NCBI GenBank assembly: GCA_030770535.1
Contig: JASVEC010000015.1
Span: forward strand, 1,040,916 to 1,104,915
Direction: 5' to 3'
Length of the DNA stretch: 64,000 bases
Source: Batkoa obscura
Taxonomy: Eukaryota; Entomophthoromycota; Entomophthoromycetes; Entomophthorales; Batkoaceae
In this document: positions 44,351 through 56,586 of the stretch, piece after piece
Layout of the letters: every line of letters begins with the position of its first letter
How positions within the stretch are numbered: position 1 is the first letter of the stretch
Translations under genes and position numbers: made by a program
Notes under the pieces: generated by a model
Databases searched by the model: none
Seen by the model: only the letters and a program-made list of their open reading frames with translations
Told to the model about the DNA's origin: nothing

Positions 44351-44393
44351 ACGTCATAAGGGATATGAATTAAAATATATTGCAATATATAAA
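44351..44393 (+). promoter_or_regulatory. CRE-like site and TATA box of OLE1
   Basis: ACGTCAT (44351-44357, a CRE/ATF-type half palindrome) lies 29 bp before TATATAAA (44386-44393), which is 46 bp before the OLE1 start codon. Both are consensus matches only; the spacing fits a core promoter. Confidence 0.5.
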
Positions 44394-44438
44394 GGTACAA
44401 AAGTCCAGAAAGTTATTAAGTTTTATTTATTTTTTAAA

Positions 44439-45626
44439 ATGTCCAAGCCAACTAAAAAGATCCCTTTAAGTGAACGTCCTTTATGGCAACAGATTAATTG
44501 GCCTCAAGCCTTATTATTAACAATAACCCCCACTATTGCAGTCTATGGTATGCTCAAAGCTAAGCTACAGCTTAACACCGCTATATTTGCAGTCTTATAT
44601 TTCGTTTTATCTGAACTTGGTATCACTGCAGGCTACCACCGCTATTGGTCACATAGGTCTTACAGTGCATCTGCCCCTCTACGTGTTTTCCTTATGCTTG
44701 CTGGTTCTGCTGCAGTACAAGGATCTATTATGTGGTGGTGCAAAGATCACAGAGTACATCATAGATTTACTGATACTGAAAAAGATCCTTACAATTCAAA
44801 GAAGGGGTTACTTTGGTCACACGTTGGATGGATGATATTCAGGAAAGACTCCGATAAGATCGGTAGAGCAGAAATCGATGATCTCGAAAAGGACGCTATT
44901 GTTAAATTCCAACATCAAAACTATGTTCCATTAGCCTTGTTCATGGGATTCATATTACCTACCATTATTCCAGGAGTTTTTTGGGGTGACTGGGAAGGGG
45001 GTTACTTTTACTCTGCCGTCGTTCGTTTAGTCCTTGTTCACCATGCTACCTTCTGTATCAACTCTTTAGCTCATTGGTTAGGTGATGCTTCTTATGATGA
45101 TAAGCTCTCACCAAGAGATTTCTTCATTACTGCTTTAATTACAATGGGAGAAGGGTACCATAACTTCCATCATGAGTTCCCTCAAGATTATCGTAATGCT
45201 ATTAAATTTTATCAATATGACCCTACTAAGTGGTTCATCTATCTTGCTTCTTTAATTGGACTCAGCTATGATCTTAAAGTATTCCCTGAAAATGAAGTAA
45301 GAAAAGGTGCATACATGATGAAAGTAAAGAAATTAGACGAAATCAAAGCGACAATTAAATGGGGTGTTGATATTTCAGATTTGCCTACTTTTACATTAAA
45401 AGAATATGAAAATAAGGTAAAGGAAGAAGGCAAATGCTGGATATTAATTGAAAATGTGATTCATGATGTTGAAAACTTCATGCATGAGCATCCAGGAGGT
45501 GTTAAATATATACGTGCCTATTTAGGTAAAGACGCTACTCAAGCTTTTAATGGGGATGTTTATGATCATTCTAATGGGGCACGTAATTTGATGTCATCGA
45601 TGAGAGTAGGGCGATTAACCAATTAA
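44439..45626 (+). CDS. OLE1: Delta-9 acyl-CoA desaturase with cytochrome b5 domain (395 aa)
   Basis: Single exon. It converts stearoyl- and palmitoyl-CoA to oleoyl- and palmitoleoyl-CoA in the ER membrane, drawing electrons through its own heme domain. The three di-iron histidine boxes are present: H67RYWSH72, H104RVHH108 and H241NFHH245. Hydrophobic pairs lie at about 25-60 and 160-205. The C-terminal b5 domain (about 315-392) has HPGG at 351-354 and the second heme ligand H377 in YDHSNGA. The fused b5 at the C-terminus is the fungal arrangement. At 395 residues it is shorter than yeast Ole1 (510), missing mostly N-terminal sequence. Codon use is richer in GC than its neighbours, suggesting high expression. 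Confidence 0.95.
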   Translation: MSKPTKKIPLSERPLWQQINWPQALLLTITPTIAVYGMLKAKLQLNTAIFAVLYFVLSELGITAGYHRYWSHRSYSASAPLRVFLMLAGSAAVQGSIMWWCKDHRVHHRFTDTEKDPYNSKKGLLWSHVGWMIFRKDSDKIGRAEIDDLEKDAIVKFQHQNYVPLALFMGFILPTIIPGVFWGDWEGGYFYSAVVRLVLVHHATFCINSLAHWLGDASYDDKLSPRDFFITALITMGEGYHNFHHEFPQDYRNAIKFYQYDPTKWFIYLASLIGLSYDLKVFPENEVRKGAYMMKVKKLDEIKATIKWGVDISDLPTFTLKEYENKVKEEGKCWILIENVIHDVENFMHEHPGGVKYIRAYLGKDATQAFNGDVYDHSNGARNLMSSMRVGRLTN

Positions 45627-45951
45627 TTATTATTTCTTGTGATACGAATTTATATTTTTAATAAAAAATGAAAAATAAAAGTTTACTTTTACATAAATAA
45701 GTTTTTCATAATGTTTTAAAGGGAGTAATTTTTAAATTAAAATCGGTATATTATAGCCATCTAATTATAAAATAACCGGTATATTTCTTAATGATACTCA
45801 TATATATTATTTGGGCTATCTAGATTATTTTCCGGAATATTATTACAAACTAAAATTGCAGTATAAGTCTTGTTCTACTTTTGATTGTTCATCATTTGTA
45901 TTTTAGGCAAATAGGGATTAATTGCAATTTTTAAAATTATTATTTTTGAAA

Positions 45952-46412
45952 ATGAGTCAAGTTCGATTTAAAAAAAAGATGGTGCGACCATTGATAATGG
46001 CCTTATTATTCATATCAACAAGTATAATTAATTATAAATTACATGTTGTAAATATTTTATTCTTTGAACCAACTGTTTATAATAAGTAAGTATTAGTTCC
46101 AGCTATTTTTATATCTATGTCTAATCTTTTAGCTTTTCATATATCATCGCATTATTATCAACTTTCTTGTTTATAGGGGTTTTTATTTATAATTATCTTT
46201 ATCAAAAGTTTGTTGACCCGAACTATAAATTTTCCAGTCAAGATTGGAAGCATGATGACAAAGCAAAGAGGCAAATTCAAGTAGCAAGTATGGCTTTAGT
46301 AACAGCTGGAATCAGTTGGAATATATGCTTATCCTCTTATTGGGGTATGTTGACCCCTTTAATTACTCTCAATATCTCTATATCTATGTGGTCCTTTTTA
46401 TCCCTTTTATAA
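45952..46412 (+). CDS. Small multi-pass membrane protein, family not recognised (137 aa, 2 exons)
   Basis: Exons 45952-46085 and 46133-46412 join in phase across a 47-nt intron. Residues 1-12 are basic (MSQVRFKKKMVR), followed by hydrophobic segments at about 13-40, 46-62 and 95-135. Between them is a polar loop, VDPNYKFSSQDWKHDDKAKRQ. An alternative donor at about 46344 could replace the last about 30 residues by a shorter hydrophobic tail. I considered small ER proteins such as TMEM208/SND2 and Pho88/SND3 but see no decisive motif. It lies 325 bp downstream of OLE1 on the same strand. Confidence 0.5.
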
Positions 46413-46832
46413 AAATTAATTATATTCGTTTAAAAATGCGGAGTTTTGATTTCAGTTATTGGAATTTCAGTTATTTTATGTTTAAATATTACTTGAGGAG
46501 TGATTTAAGGTAACTTTTTTGTAATTGTTTTTTATGTATCATCTGTGCTGTAGGATTTTTTATTTGATCATCTATAAATATATTACTCAAGGTAGCTAAT
46601 TGCTTTTCAACTATTTAAGTTCAAAATCTGTTTTGAATCTATAAACATTCATCTAGCATTTTAAGAGTATTTTATGTTGTTTTGAGCTAACTTAATATAG
46701 GATTGTTCTCAACGTAGAAGAATTAGTGTTAAAATATATATTATTTTTTATTATAGAATATGGATTATTAAATGAATAAATTCGGTATTTATGACTAAGG
46801 TATTGCCAAAAACTGAAAGCATATCGTCAGCT
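46413..46832. other. 3' gap between the small membrane protein and GDE1
   Basis: Convergent 3' ends face each other here. Only short AT-rich open frames are seen and no element of the repeat families. Confidence 0.45.
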
Positions 46833-49800
46833 TTACTTTTCAGTTTGTAAACTGCGAGAGACTGCTGCAACTGAGTCCTAAGAATATGTTAAACTATAGT
46901 TTATTTTTAGATTTCAATACTTACCACAATGACTGCGTCGACTCCAATTGACTTCTGTAATGCAACAGAAGGTAAATCATTGTTTTTGGATCCGTAGGTG
47001 AAACACTTTAATCCTACTTGTTTAATTGAAGTAATTAAACGAGGAGCATTTAAAAGTGGATCACAAATAATAACAACGCCTTCTAACTGATGAGCAGTAG
47101 CAAATGATACTGCAGCTTTAAGAGAATTACACCTGGGATCACACATATTAGAGTATCCACAATCATTTAAAAAAAACACTGGAAAGTGATTTTGCTTTAG
47201 ATTCAATAGTAAACAGATCTCAGGATGGAAAGATGAAAACATTACTGGTCTTTGTGTTTGTTTAGACAAATGCTCATATACTACTGATAGAATACTATCC
47301 ACAAAAGTATTTAATTCGATTTCACTGCCACGTATGTCATACTCTTCAGCTTCATCTATCATTGGGTATTTTACTTCGATATTGAAACCGATATGCTCTG
47401 GTACTTTTTGAAATGTTTCTTCTAAGGTGGTGAATGGTGCTTGTATAGTATCTGGGTTATTTCCCTTCACTCGGACCAAAACCTGCTCATTTAATTTCTC
47501 ATTTTCAATAAACCCTGCTTTGTTATTCATTTTTTCTTTAACATCAGAAAAGTTATGACTAAAGGGATCAAGGCTCTTAGATCGATTTCTAACTCCCGTT
47601 TGCGGCACTGAGTATCTTTTGCTTATCTCTTTTGGTTTCGCCCAGTTTTTCATTCTTTTTTCTAAATCCGGTTTATCTTTTAGCTTGTAAACTTTTTCAT
47701 AAATACTTAAGAATTGCTTTAGTGTGAACGCATTGATCGGTAAATCATAACCAGATTCTGTAACTGTCCAATCGTGATAAATAACTGGTACTTTATCTTT
47801 TGTAAGTTGGACATCAAACTCAACATATTCTGCACCCAAAGAAGCTGCGGTAATAAAAGATAATACTGTATTCTCCCCAACTTGCAATGAAGATTCCCCT
47901 TTAACTTTTTGATTAGCACCTAAACCACGATGTCCAATTAACCTAGTAGAACCACCAGAAGTCGATTTGTGGAATTTGCTTTCTATACTTGATGGGGTAA
48001 TTGCTTCATGGGTAAAGGGTGTTACAATGGTGCATTCAAAATTAACGTGCCCAATTACGTTCATAGTTTTAGCACTAAGTAAAGCTATAGAAACAGACTC
48101 AGCTGGAGGCTTGTTACTAGTTCCGATTTGCCAAGAGCCACGTGCAAGTATTTCACTACAGTTGCTACTATATCTTGGAACAACATCAAATGTGATCTGT
48201 GGCATTGAGGGATGAGGACAATGTAAAACAATAGGCTCTTCATCTCTTGCTGGTAAATCAATATTGGCTAAAGGATCGTTAATGTTTACTACAGATATTA
48301 CTAATTTTAAATTTTGAAGTTCAGTCAATAATTCACTATTCTCAAAGAATACGATTGGGTCAATGCTTGTACGAATGTCATTTCTTCCTAAGGTCAACAC
48401 TACAGCGCACTCGTTTATAAGGCGTTTCCTAGAGAATGATTTAGCTAATTTATTGATACCCTTTAAATGCTCTACAAATTGTAAATCCTGTTCATTAATT
48501 TCAGGTTCAAGCAGTTTTCCTAATTCGATATATCCATGGAACATAGCATGTTCGTATGGTCTCCATAATTTTTTATCTTCAATGGTAAGATCAGCACCTA
48601 AACTAATAAAAAGCTCACATATATCTTTATTTCCTTCCATAGCAGCTAGAGATAAAGCAGTAATACCAGATTCGTGGTCTTTTAAATTAATTAACGCAGC
48701 TGCATCTTCTCTTGCGCCATCTAAAAGTATTTTAGTACAATTTGAACAACCGCTTCTTGCAGCCATATGTAATGCACTTTCTCCAGCCTCGTCCACTAAA
48801 AATAAATTCGACCCAAACTCAATCAGAATTTTTAGAACAGCCGGGTAATTTAAACTACAAGCTAAACTAAGAGGATTTTGGAGACCATGCTCTGAAGTTG
48901 TAAGGGTAATGTTTAAACATTTTGGAAAAATTGTCAAAATTGATCTGAGTACTTCGCAATGTCCTTTTAAAATTGAATAAAACAAAGGACTACAACCATC
49001 AAGGTCATACCACCACTCAGAGAAACCCAATGAGTCAATAGTATTAATTACTTTAGCCATAGATGTGTAAATTAAAGGGAAATTATTTAATGCTGCATAA
49101 TGTAAAGGTCTTCTACCAAAAACGTCAATATCCATAGTATGGGTAATTAGCTCTGGTTTGTGCTCAGTTATAAAGTTAGTTATGATATCAAATATATAAA
49201 AGCTATCCTGCTTGTTTAGTAGTTCGTTAGAAGACTCGTTATCATGGTTTAATAACTCATTAATTTCAAATCGCATAGGTGAATTATTATTTGAATTTAA
49301 AAAGGCTTGTCCCATGCCCTTTTTTGCTTTACTATCTAAAAGCATGATGTGACCTAAAATTGGACTATTCAAAGGAGGTGATGTTGAGTTTTTAGATAAT
49401 TCTTTATTATAAGTGCCAAACAAGGCTAACTTATGAAAGATAGATCTCTCATCTAAGTCTCTTACTTCTAATAGCCATGGATATTCTTTTAAAAGAAATA
49501 CACAACAATTTCCAGCCCCATAATAACATATATGCTCAAATAAGATTTCAATTGCTTTATAGAATTTTTTCGAATTAGTATCCTTAGATATGTCTTTTCT
49601 TATAGTAACTAAAAAAGAGATTAATTTAGTTTCATCATCATCTAACAATATTTTAACAAGTAAACGATGTTTTTCTAATACAATAGCACCATAATTGGAA
49701 TAATCATTGGAGCTTGGGTCCAAAAAAGTTAGTGTTTTTTGTAAATCCTTTTGTATATAATCACTAACATCATTAACTTGTTGAAACAAATCGGTAATTG

Positions 49801-50601
49801 AAGTTGAACTAAAAAAATTATTAGTTTCTTCCTAAAAAATGCTTCATGAGCCATTTCGAATATATTTGAATTGTAATTACCATTTTACTAACAAAAGCGG
49901 GGGATATTGAAGTGTTAAATCTTTTATCTGCTCTAAAAGTTAAGATTAAAAGTATATCAGACCATTAAAAAATAGTATACTTTTTTAATATTTTTATAAC
50001 ACCTTTATTGTTCATTTCTCTGAACTGAATCAACTGTAGAGTTTGGAATTTAATAGCTAACAAGGCAGACAAAAGAGATTTTTGATGATGAATAAGCTGA
50101 GCTAATTCAATATGGGGCTCAAAACTCTCTTTGTTCGATTTTTCGTTAGCTTTAGTCTCATCTGAATGGCCTATAATAAATATTCATTATTTAAAGAGAG
50201 TATGATTATTAATTACTTGTATCTAAAGAAAGATTATTATTATGAATATTCAGCGTTTGCTCTTGGTATTTATTGTTTATATTGTTTAATCTTTTAGTGT
50301 ATTCAGCTAATTTGTGTTGATAAAACTCGTCAATTCGGGTTAATTCCGTATTTAAAGACTTCTTAAATTCTAAAAATAAGTTACAGATTTAGTGCTTATT
50401 CAATTTATAATACCTTCAACAGCTCCTATACTATTTTTAGTTTCACCACTTATGTCGCCTTCTAACCTCTTAATAGTACGCTTAAGTTTCTTATAAGATA
50501 GATAATATCTAAAAACTAAGATCATGGATAAAAAATGTTAAATCAAAAAACCTTGACCACTCTGGTACTTGATTCTTTTGTATATATTTTCCGAATTTCA
50601 T
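46833..50601 (-). CDS. GDE1: GDE1-type glycerophosphodiester phosphodiesterase, SPX-ankyrin-GDPD (about 1,163 aa, 7 exons)
   Basis: Exons: 50552-50601, 50414-50508, 50217-50370, 49981-50170, 49881-49932, 46925-49831 and 46833-46877. The enzyme hydrolyses glycerophosphocholine and related diesters to glycerol-3-phosphate, in the cytosol. The SPX domain (1 to about 180) starts MKFGKYIQKNQVPEW, then YYLSYKKLKR, and ends with KGVIKILKKADKRF; SPX domains sense inositol pyrophosphates. About four ankyrin repeats lie at about 417-625 (GRRPLHYAA, ESALHMAARSG, ITALSLAAMEG). The GDPD barrel starts at about 811 with GHRGLGAN, then ENT, EFDVQLTKD and VPVIYHDW (H814 and H867 as the catalytic pair). The end VDAVIVDSVAAV is typical. 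Exon 3 has one base too many near 50340 (AAA where AA would keep frame); downstream phases agree only if it is discounted. This is a sequencing error or a real lesion. Confidence 0.88.
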
Positions 50602-51004
50602 TGTTAGGTTATCAGCTTAGATTAAACAATAAGAGAAACAAAGCAATGAACCCAACCTATCTTTGTTTTTTTGTTTTTTTGTTTTTCATTTCACTCAAAA
50701 AAGCAACATGTGGTTTTAAGCCAACCAAATTACATTTTGCTACCATGATGGAAATTTCAATTGCAAGATGAAATTTAAAAATTCATGGATATAGGGAGTA
50801 GAAACTTGTTAGGATTCACTAATTTTTTCCAGTCTAATTTAGGCTAAAGTTGTAAAAAGTTATGGACTAATTAAATCAAAAATGTGACACTGTTTATATG
50901 ATCTAGTGCTGAACGAAACTGGGTAGAAATTTACTTTTTTATTTTGTAAATTATTAAAAAAAGCAAAAGTCTAGTATTTTGTATATGTTTTGAAATTAAA
51001 TAAG
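50602..51004. other. Upstream region of GDE1
   Basis: A short T-rich tract (50665-50695) lies just upstream of the GDE1 start. No gene and no other element is seen. Confidence 0.4.
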
Positions 51005-51008
51005 ATAT

Positions 51009-51106
51009 GGGGATGTTTTTTTTGATTTCATTACTTTTTCTATTTTTAAACGCTATTTGAGTGGAAAAATTGTTAGTGAAACTTTTAAGCAAAAAAGTAT
51101 ATCCAC
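51009..51106 (-). mobile_element. MITE copy 26
   Basis: Starts GGGGATGTTTTTTTTGATTT, ends ATATCCAC. ATAT lies at 51005-51008 and 51107-51110. It lies between the divergent GDE1 and myosin genes. Confidence 0.92.
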
Positions 51107-51110
51107 ATAT

Positions 51111-51931
51111 AGTGAATCTTATTTCATAATAATATTGTAGCTTAATTTTTTAGATTTAATTTCGATATATGAGCATACTTTATGTTTATTATGAACTACT
51201 CAATGCTTTGTTTGAACTTTAAGTAAACTAAAAAGTAATCAAAATGCCGAAGCAGAAAAACATTTTCGTTACTATGTAGTTTTGGAAGAAAACTTTTGTT
51301 AAAATATTAACAACTTTAATATCAATAGCAAAAATACCAAGAGCTTGGTTGATTTATATGTTCCCATATATTTTTTATGAAATTAATGTTTTGTCAATCA
51401 GAAATGGAATCATATAAAATAAGTTTTAATTCAGATATTCGAATTTTCTTAAAGTGAGCTTTTCTAGTACTAACTTTGAGTTTAACTTCAGGTATTTAGT
51501 TTTATTTTTAATTAATGGCAAAGCAACCTATCTCCCACTATTTAAATTTTTTTAATACCTGGCAATGTTACACTAAAATTCGAAAAAACACCTATAAAAA
51601 TACAGTTTAAAGAAACTTTAAAGTTTACTATCATTCTTGCTATTTTATACAATATACAATATATTTACAAAACTTATTGTATAAATGAATGTAGTTATCA
51701 AGTACCAAAAGCTAATTGCTGCTATTTTATACACTTTTTAAGTTTCGATAGCATTTGATTCAAGTAAAACCTGCCAATCAATAAGCATTTCAACTTAAAC
51801 GTAGGGTTCCTAAAAAGAAGCCACCAAAAAATTTAATCAAATACACCAATCAATCGAGTTCTTGTCAAAATTTCAATCAAAATTAAGACAACACCAAGTT
51901 TATTTTAATTTTATTTATAAAAGATTTCAAA
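51111..51931. other. Upstream region of the class I myosin
   Basis: No gene is seen. AT-rich with several AAAACTTTTGTTAAAA-like words; no consensus promoter site stands out. Confidence 0.4.
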
Positions 51932-54900
51932 ATGGTAAGAAAAACAGCATAAACTATATAGCAAAAGAGTATGCTAAACTAATTTATATAGCCACCAAAG
52001 AAAGCTGATTGGACAGATAGTTTCAAAAAGAAACAAGTAGGTGTATCTGATATGACTTTATTGTCAAAAGTCGATAACGATGCTATCAATGAGGACTTGG
52101 AGAAACGATTTTTTAACGGAGATATATATGTAACACAAATATATGCTATTCAATATAAATCTTAATTTAGATTTAGACTTATATCGGTCACGTATTAATC
52201 AGTGTTAATCCCTTTAAAGATCTTGGTCTTTATAGTGATGAAATTCTAAAATCATATACAGGTAAAAATAGGATAGAGGTAATAGTAAATTTTGTAAATG
52301 TTACAAAGCTAATCAATTTTCAAATTTTAGATGCCTCCCCATGTTTATGCTATTGCTGAAGGTGCTTATTACAATATGGTTAGCTATAAAGAAAATCAAT
52401 GTGTGATTATTAGGTAATTATAAATACCAATGTATAAATATAATAATTGATTATTGACAGTGGTGAATCCGGTGCTGGTAAAACAGGTATGTTTATATTA
52501 AAAGACAAAAAACTCATATTAAAATAAAATTTATTAAATAAAATAGAGGCAGCAAAAAAGGTAAAAATGGAGTATTTTTATTTAAAAATATATTAACTTT
52601 TGGAATAGATTATGCAATACATTGCAACAGTGAGTGGAGGGAAATCAGATGCTATTAAACAAGTTAAAGATATGGTGCTAGCTACTAATCCATTGTTAGA
52701 AAGTTTTGGTTGTGCAAAAACTTTGAGAAACAATAATTCAAGTCGACATGTAAGTGAGACAAATAATATTTAATAAGTAAAGAATTAGCTAATGATTTAG
52801 GGAAAATACCTTGAAATCCAATTTAACAGTCATGGTGAGCCAACTGGAGCCCATATTACTAACTATTTGTTAGAAAAGGTATAAGGTTATTATTAGCTTG
52901 AAATTAACACTAATAATTAATAGAATAGAGTAGTTGCTCAAATCAAGGATGAAAGAAATTTCCATATATTTTATCAGTTTTGTTTAGGTGCATCTCAAGA
53001 GTATAAAGGTTTGTAGCTTTGAATTATATAAATTAAATGGGGTATTAAAATTATTAGATCTTTTCGGAATATCTGGTCCTGAAAGTTACTGGTATACTTG
53101 CCAAAGTGGTTGTTTAACAGTGGATGGGATGGACGATATTGAAGAATATCATGGTACTATCGAGGCAATGAGAGTTATAGGATTATCAGAAGATGAACAA
53201 ACTAATATTCATAGAGTTTTAGCTTCAATATTATGGTTAGGAAATGTACAGTTTGTTGAAGGAGATAACAACAGTTGTTACATATCTGATTCAAATGTTA
53301 CTGATTTTGTAAGTTATCTGGTCCAATCAGATGGTGGTACTTTAGAAAAAACTTTGACTACTAGAGTAATGGAAACTAAAAGAGGTGGTCGTCGAGGTTC
53401 AATATACGATGTCCCTCTTAATGCTGATCAAGCTAACTCTGTTCGTGATGCTATGGCTAAAGCTCTTTATGATCGTTTGTTTGATTGGATTGTAGATCGT
53501 GTAAATTTAGCCTTAAAACAGAAAGGTAATTTTGATTACATAATAGGTGTATTAGATATCTACGGGTTCGAGATTTTTGATCATAATAGTTTTGAGCAAT
53601 TGTGCATCAACTACGTTAATGAAAAACTTCAACAAATTTTTATTGAGCTTACATTAAAATCAGAGCAAGAAGAATATGTCAAAGAACAAATTCAATGGAC
53701 CCCTATCAAATTCTTTAATAATAAAATTGTATGTGATTTGATTGAAGAAAAACGCCCACCCGGTATCTTTGCAGCTATGAATGATGCTTGTGCAACTGCC
53801 CATGCTGACCCTTCTGCTGCAGATCAATCCCTTGTTCAAAGATTAGGCTTATGTGCTAGCAATCCACATCTGGAACAACGTGGACAACAATTTATTATCA
53901 AACATTATGCTGGTGATGTAAAATATGAGATCCGTGGTATGACAGATAAGAACAAGGATCAATTATCGAAAGATATTTTAACTTTATTAAAATCCTCCGA
54001 ATCCGATTTTATCCAACAGCTTTTCCCAGACCTTTTAGACCAAGATTCTAAGCGTCGTCCTCCAACTGCAAGTGATAGAATTAAAACATCAGCTGGAGCT
54101 TTAGTAACTAACTTAATGAAAGCTCAACCCTCTTATATTCGTTGTATAAAGCCAAACTCAAGTAAAAGCCCAAAAGAATACGAAAAACCCATGTCCCTCC
54201 ATCAAATCAAATACTTAGGCCTTTGTGAAAATATTCGTGTGCGTAGAGCAGGCTTTGCTTATCGCCAAACGTTTGAAAAATTTGTCGAACGATTCTATTT
54301 GTTATCAAAGAAGACATCTTATGCTGGAGAGTATACTTGGAGAGGAGATGCTAAGAGTGGGACTGAAACTATCTTAAGAGATATCAATATTCCACAAGAA
54401 GAATGGCAATTAGGCGTAAGTAAAGCATTTATTCGTCATCCAGAAACACTTTGGTCTTTAGAAAGCCTTAGAGATAAATACTGGCATAATATGGCAGCAA
54501 GGATCCAAAGAGCTTGGAGACGTTATTTGGCTTATAGAAATGAATGCGCTGCCAAAATCCAGCGCTGTTTTAGAAAGAATAAGGACCAAATTGTTCAATT
54601 ACATGTGCGTGATTCTTCTCATCAAATGTTATCTTCAAGAAAAGAGCGTCGTAGATTCTCATTACTTTCTATGAGAAGGTTTTATGGTGATTACCTTAAT
54701 GTAAATTCAGAGAATGTAGGTTCATTGTTTAGAAGCGCTGCAGGTTTTTCTGCAGGTGAAAAGGCAATCTTTAGCTCCAAAGTACAACTTTTAGTTCCAC
54801 GTCCACTTAGATCAAGTAAACCTAGTCCACGCATTCTCTTAATTTCTGGGCAAAATTTATACATTCTTGCTACAGTTGTCGAGAAAAAAATGGCTCAAAT

Positions 54901-56254
54901 TAAGCTAGAACGTAAAGTCCCACTTGGTAGCATCACAAAAGCATCACTTTCTACATTACGTGATGATTGGGTAGTAATTCATGTACGAGATGACATTGCT
55001 TTAGTTATTAATACTATTTTTAAAACTGAGTTGTGTACTCATTTAAAGGATACCAGTAATAGCCGCATTACTATAGATGTAACTTCTAGCATTGAATATT
55101 CTAAAAAATCCAACAAAACTGGTACTTTGAAATTTACTAAGGACGAGAAAGAAGATAAATATGATAGCTATAAGAATCATACTGTCTCAGTTGGTTCTGG
55201 TAAATCCCCAGATTCTGTTTCTGAGCCTCCTTGTGCAAGAATTGAACCACCACGCAAGGCTACAACCTATTCTAAACCAAAGCCAAAGCCAAAAGCACAG
55301 GTAACTCATACGCATACAACTTCTCAATCATCTGGTCGCGCTCCACCACCTCCTCCCTCCGCCCCAGTTTTACCTCCTCCTCCACCGTCAAACCCACTTT
55401 ATAAAGCCATTTATGACTTTGTCAATGAAGCTAGCCCAGAAGGATCCTTTAAACAAGGTGATGTCTTCGAAATTACCCAAAAAGATGATAATGGTTGGTG
55501 GCTTGGTATTAAAGATGGAGTTCAATCATGGGTTCCTTCAAATTACCTTGAAGAGCTTCCAAGGGCGCAAGCTCCCCCACCTCCACCCCCAGCTACAGTA
55601 AGACCAGCGGTTTCAGTAGCTACAGTGGTTGAACAAAAAGTAGAAACTTATGCTAATGAAGAAGAATATTATGAATCTGAACTTGAGCCTGTATCTAAGC
55701 CTAAGCCTAAGCCTACTCCTGTATCAATTTCTAAGCCCAAACCTGCACCACGTCCAATTCCAAAGCCTCGCCCTTATACTGGAAGCAATGATTCAGAATC
55801 AAATAATGTCATACCAGCTTGGAAAGCAGAGCTTGCAGCTAGACAGCAACAAGCACGTGACGAAACAGATGACGATAGTCCTAGAGGAAATTTAAATGGA
55901 GCCAGTAATTATCAAGCGCCATCTATCCCAAACAGACCAATATCATATCAAAAACCTAATAGTGCCTCCAAACCTAATCCTTCGATCCCACCTCGTCCTA
56001 CTCCTAAGCCCAAACCTATAAATCCTTCTTCTAATGGTACAGGTAGTGTTAACAGTGTTTCTTCTCTTGCTTCACTTCTTAGTGGTCAAGCAGCTGGACA
56101 TCCAAGGTTCCCATCTCGTCCTCAAAGCCAGTATCAATCTGAAGAGGCAGAAGTTCCAGTATCTAATCGACCAGTGATTCCAGCTCGCCCTAGTCCCACA
56201 GGTTCAAGTAAAGTTAAACCTCCACCTAGACCACCTATCCCCCCACGCAATTAA
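51932..56254 (+). CDS. MYO5: Class I myosin with TH1, SH3 and Pro-rich tail (1,288 aa, 10 exons)
   Basis: Exons: 51932-51934, 51992-52129, 52177-52278, 52331-52413, 52461-52486, 52547-52560, 52609-52749, 52801-52878, 52924-53008 and 53058-56254, all in phase. It is the actin motor of endocytic patches. The head has P-loop GESGAGKT (110-117), switch I NNNSSRHGKY, switch [10 protein letters not shown] (from D390), and the TEDS-site Ser338 in RRGSIYDV, the PAK-kinase target in Myo3/5 and MyoA. Two IQ motifs at about 702-745 ([17 protein letters not shown]) bind calmodulin. A lipid-binding TH1 follows, then Pro clusters and an SH3 domain at about 1004-1057 (ALYDF-type start AIYDF, then WWLG and [10 protein letters not shown]). 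The tail carries many KPKP/RPxP repeats and a [12 protein letters not shown] motif, ending PPIPPRN. It lacks the acidic DDDW-type Arp2/3-binding end of yeast Myo3/5. Exon 1 is the ATG alone; exon 6 is 14 nt. Confidence 0.93.
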
Positions 56255-56586
56255 ATTTAGTTGATTATTAACTTTGTTAGAATAAGTAGTCGTGGAATCG
56301 AATTTGCTTTTAAAGTCTATGGTTAATAATAATTTATACCAAACTTATTTTTCAGTATAATAGTAGCATCGTATGGATTGAGTTATATTTCAACTACAGA
56401 TGTAAAATGATGAAAATCACAAAAATTAATAAATTTAATTCGAATATTTTTAGTATGATTTTAAATAGCTAGACTTTATTTTTTTTATAAAAATGCAACT
56501 TATATACCATCATAGTAAAAATAATCAACAAAATACCTTTGTTCATTAAATCTATTCATTACAAAGTAAAAATAAATATAAACATA
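56255..56586. other. 3' gap between myosin and INTS11
   Basis: 332 bp separate the convergent stop codons. Nothing beyond AT-rich sequence with AATAAA-like words is seen. Confidence 0.45.

Noticed and set aside
52988-53057. Continuous myosin reading frame starting at 52988
   Set aside because: The segment around 53009-53057 is an intron; splicing gives the conserved [11 protein letters not shown] junction.
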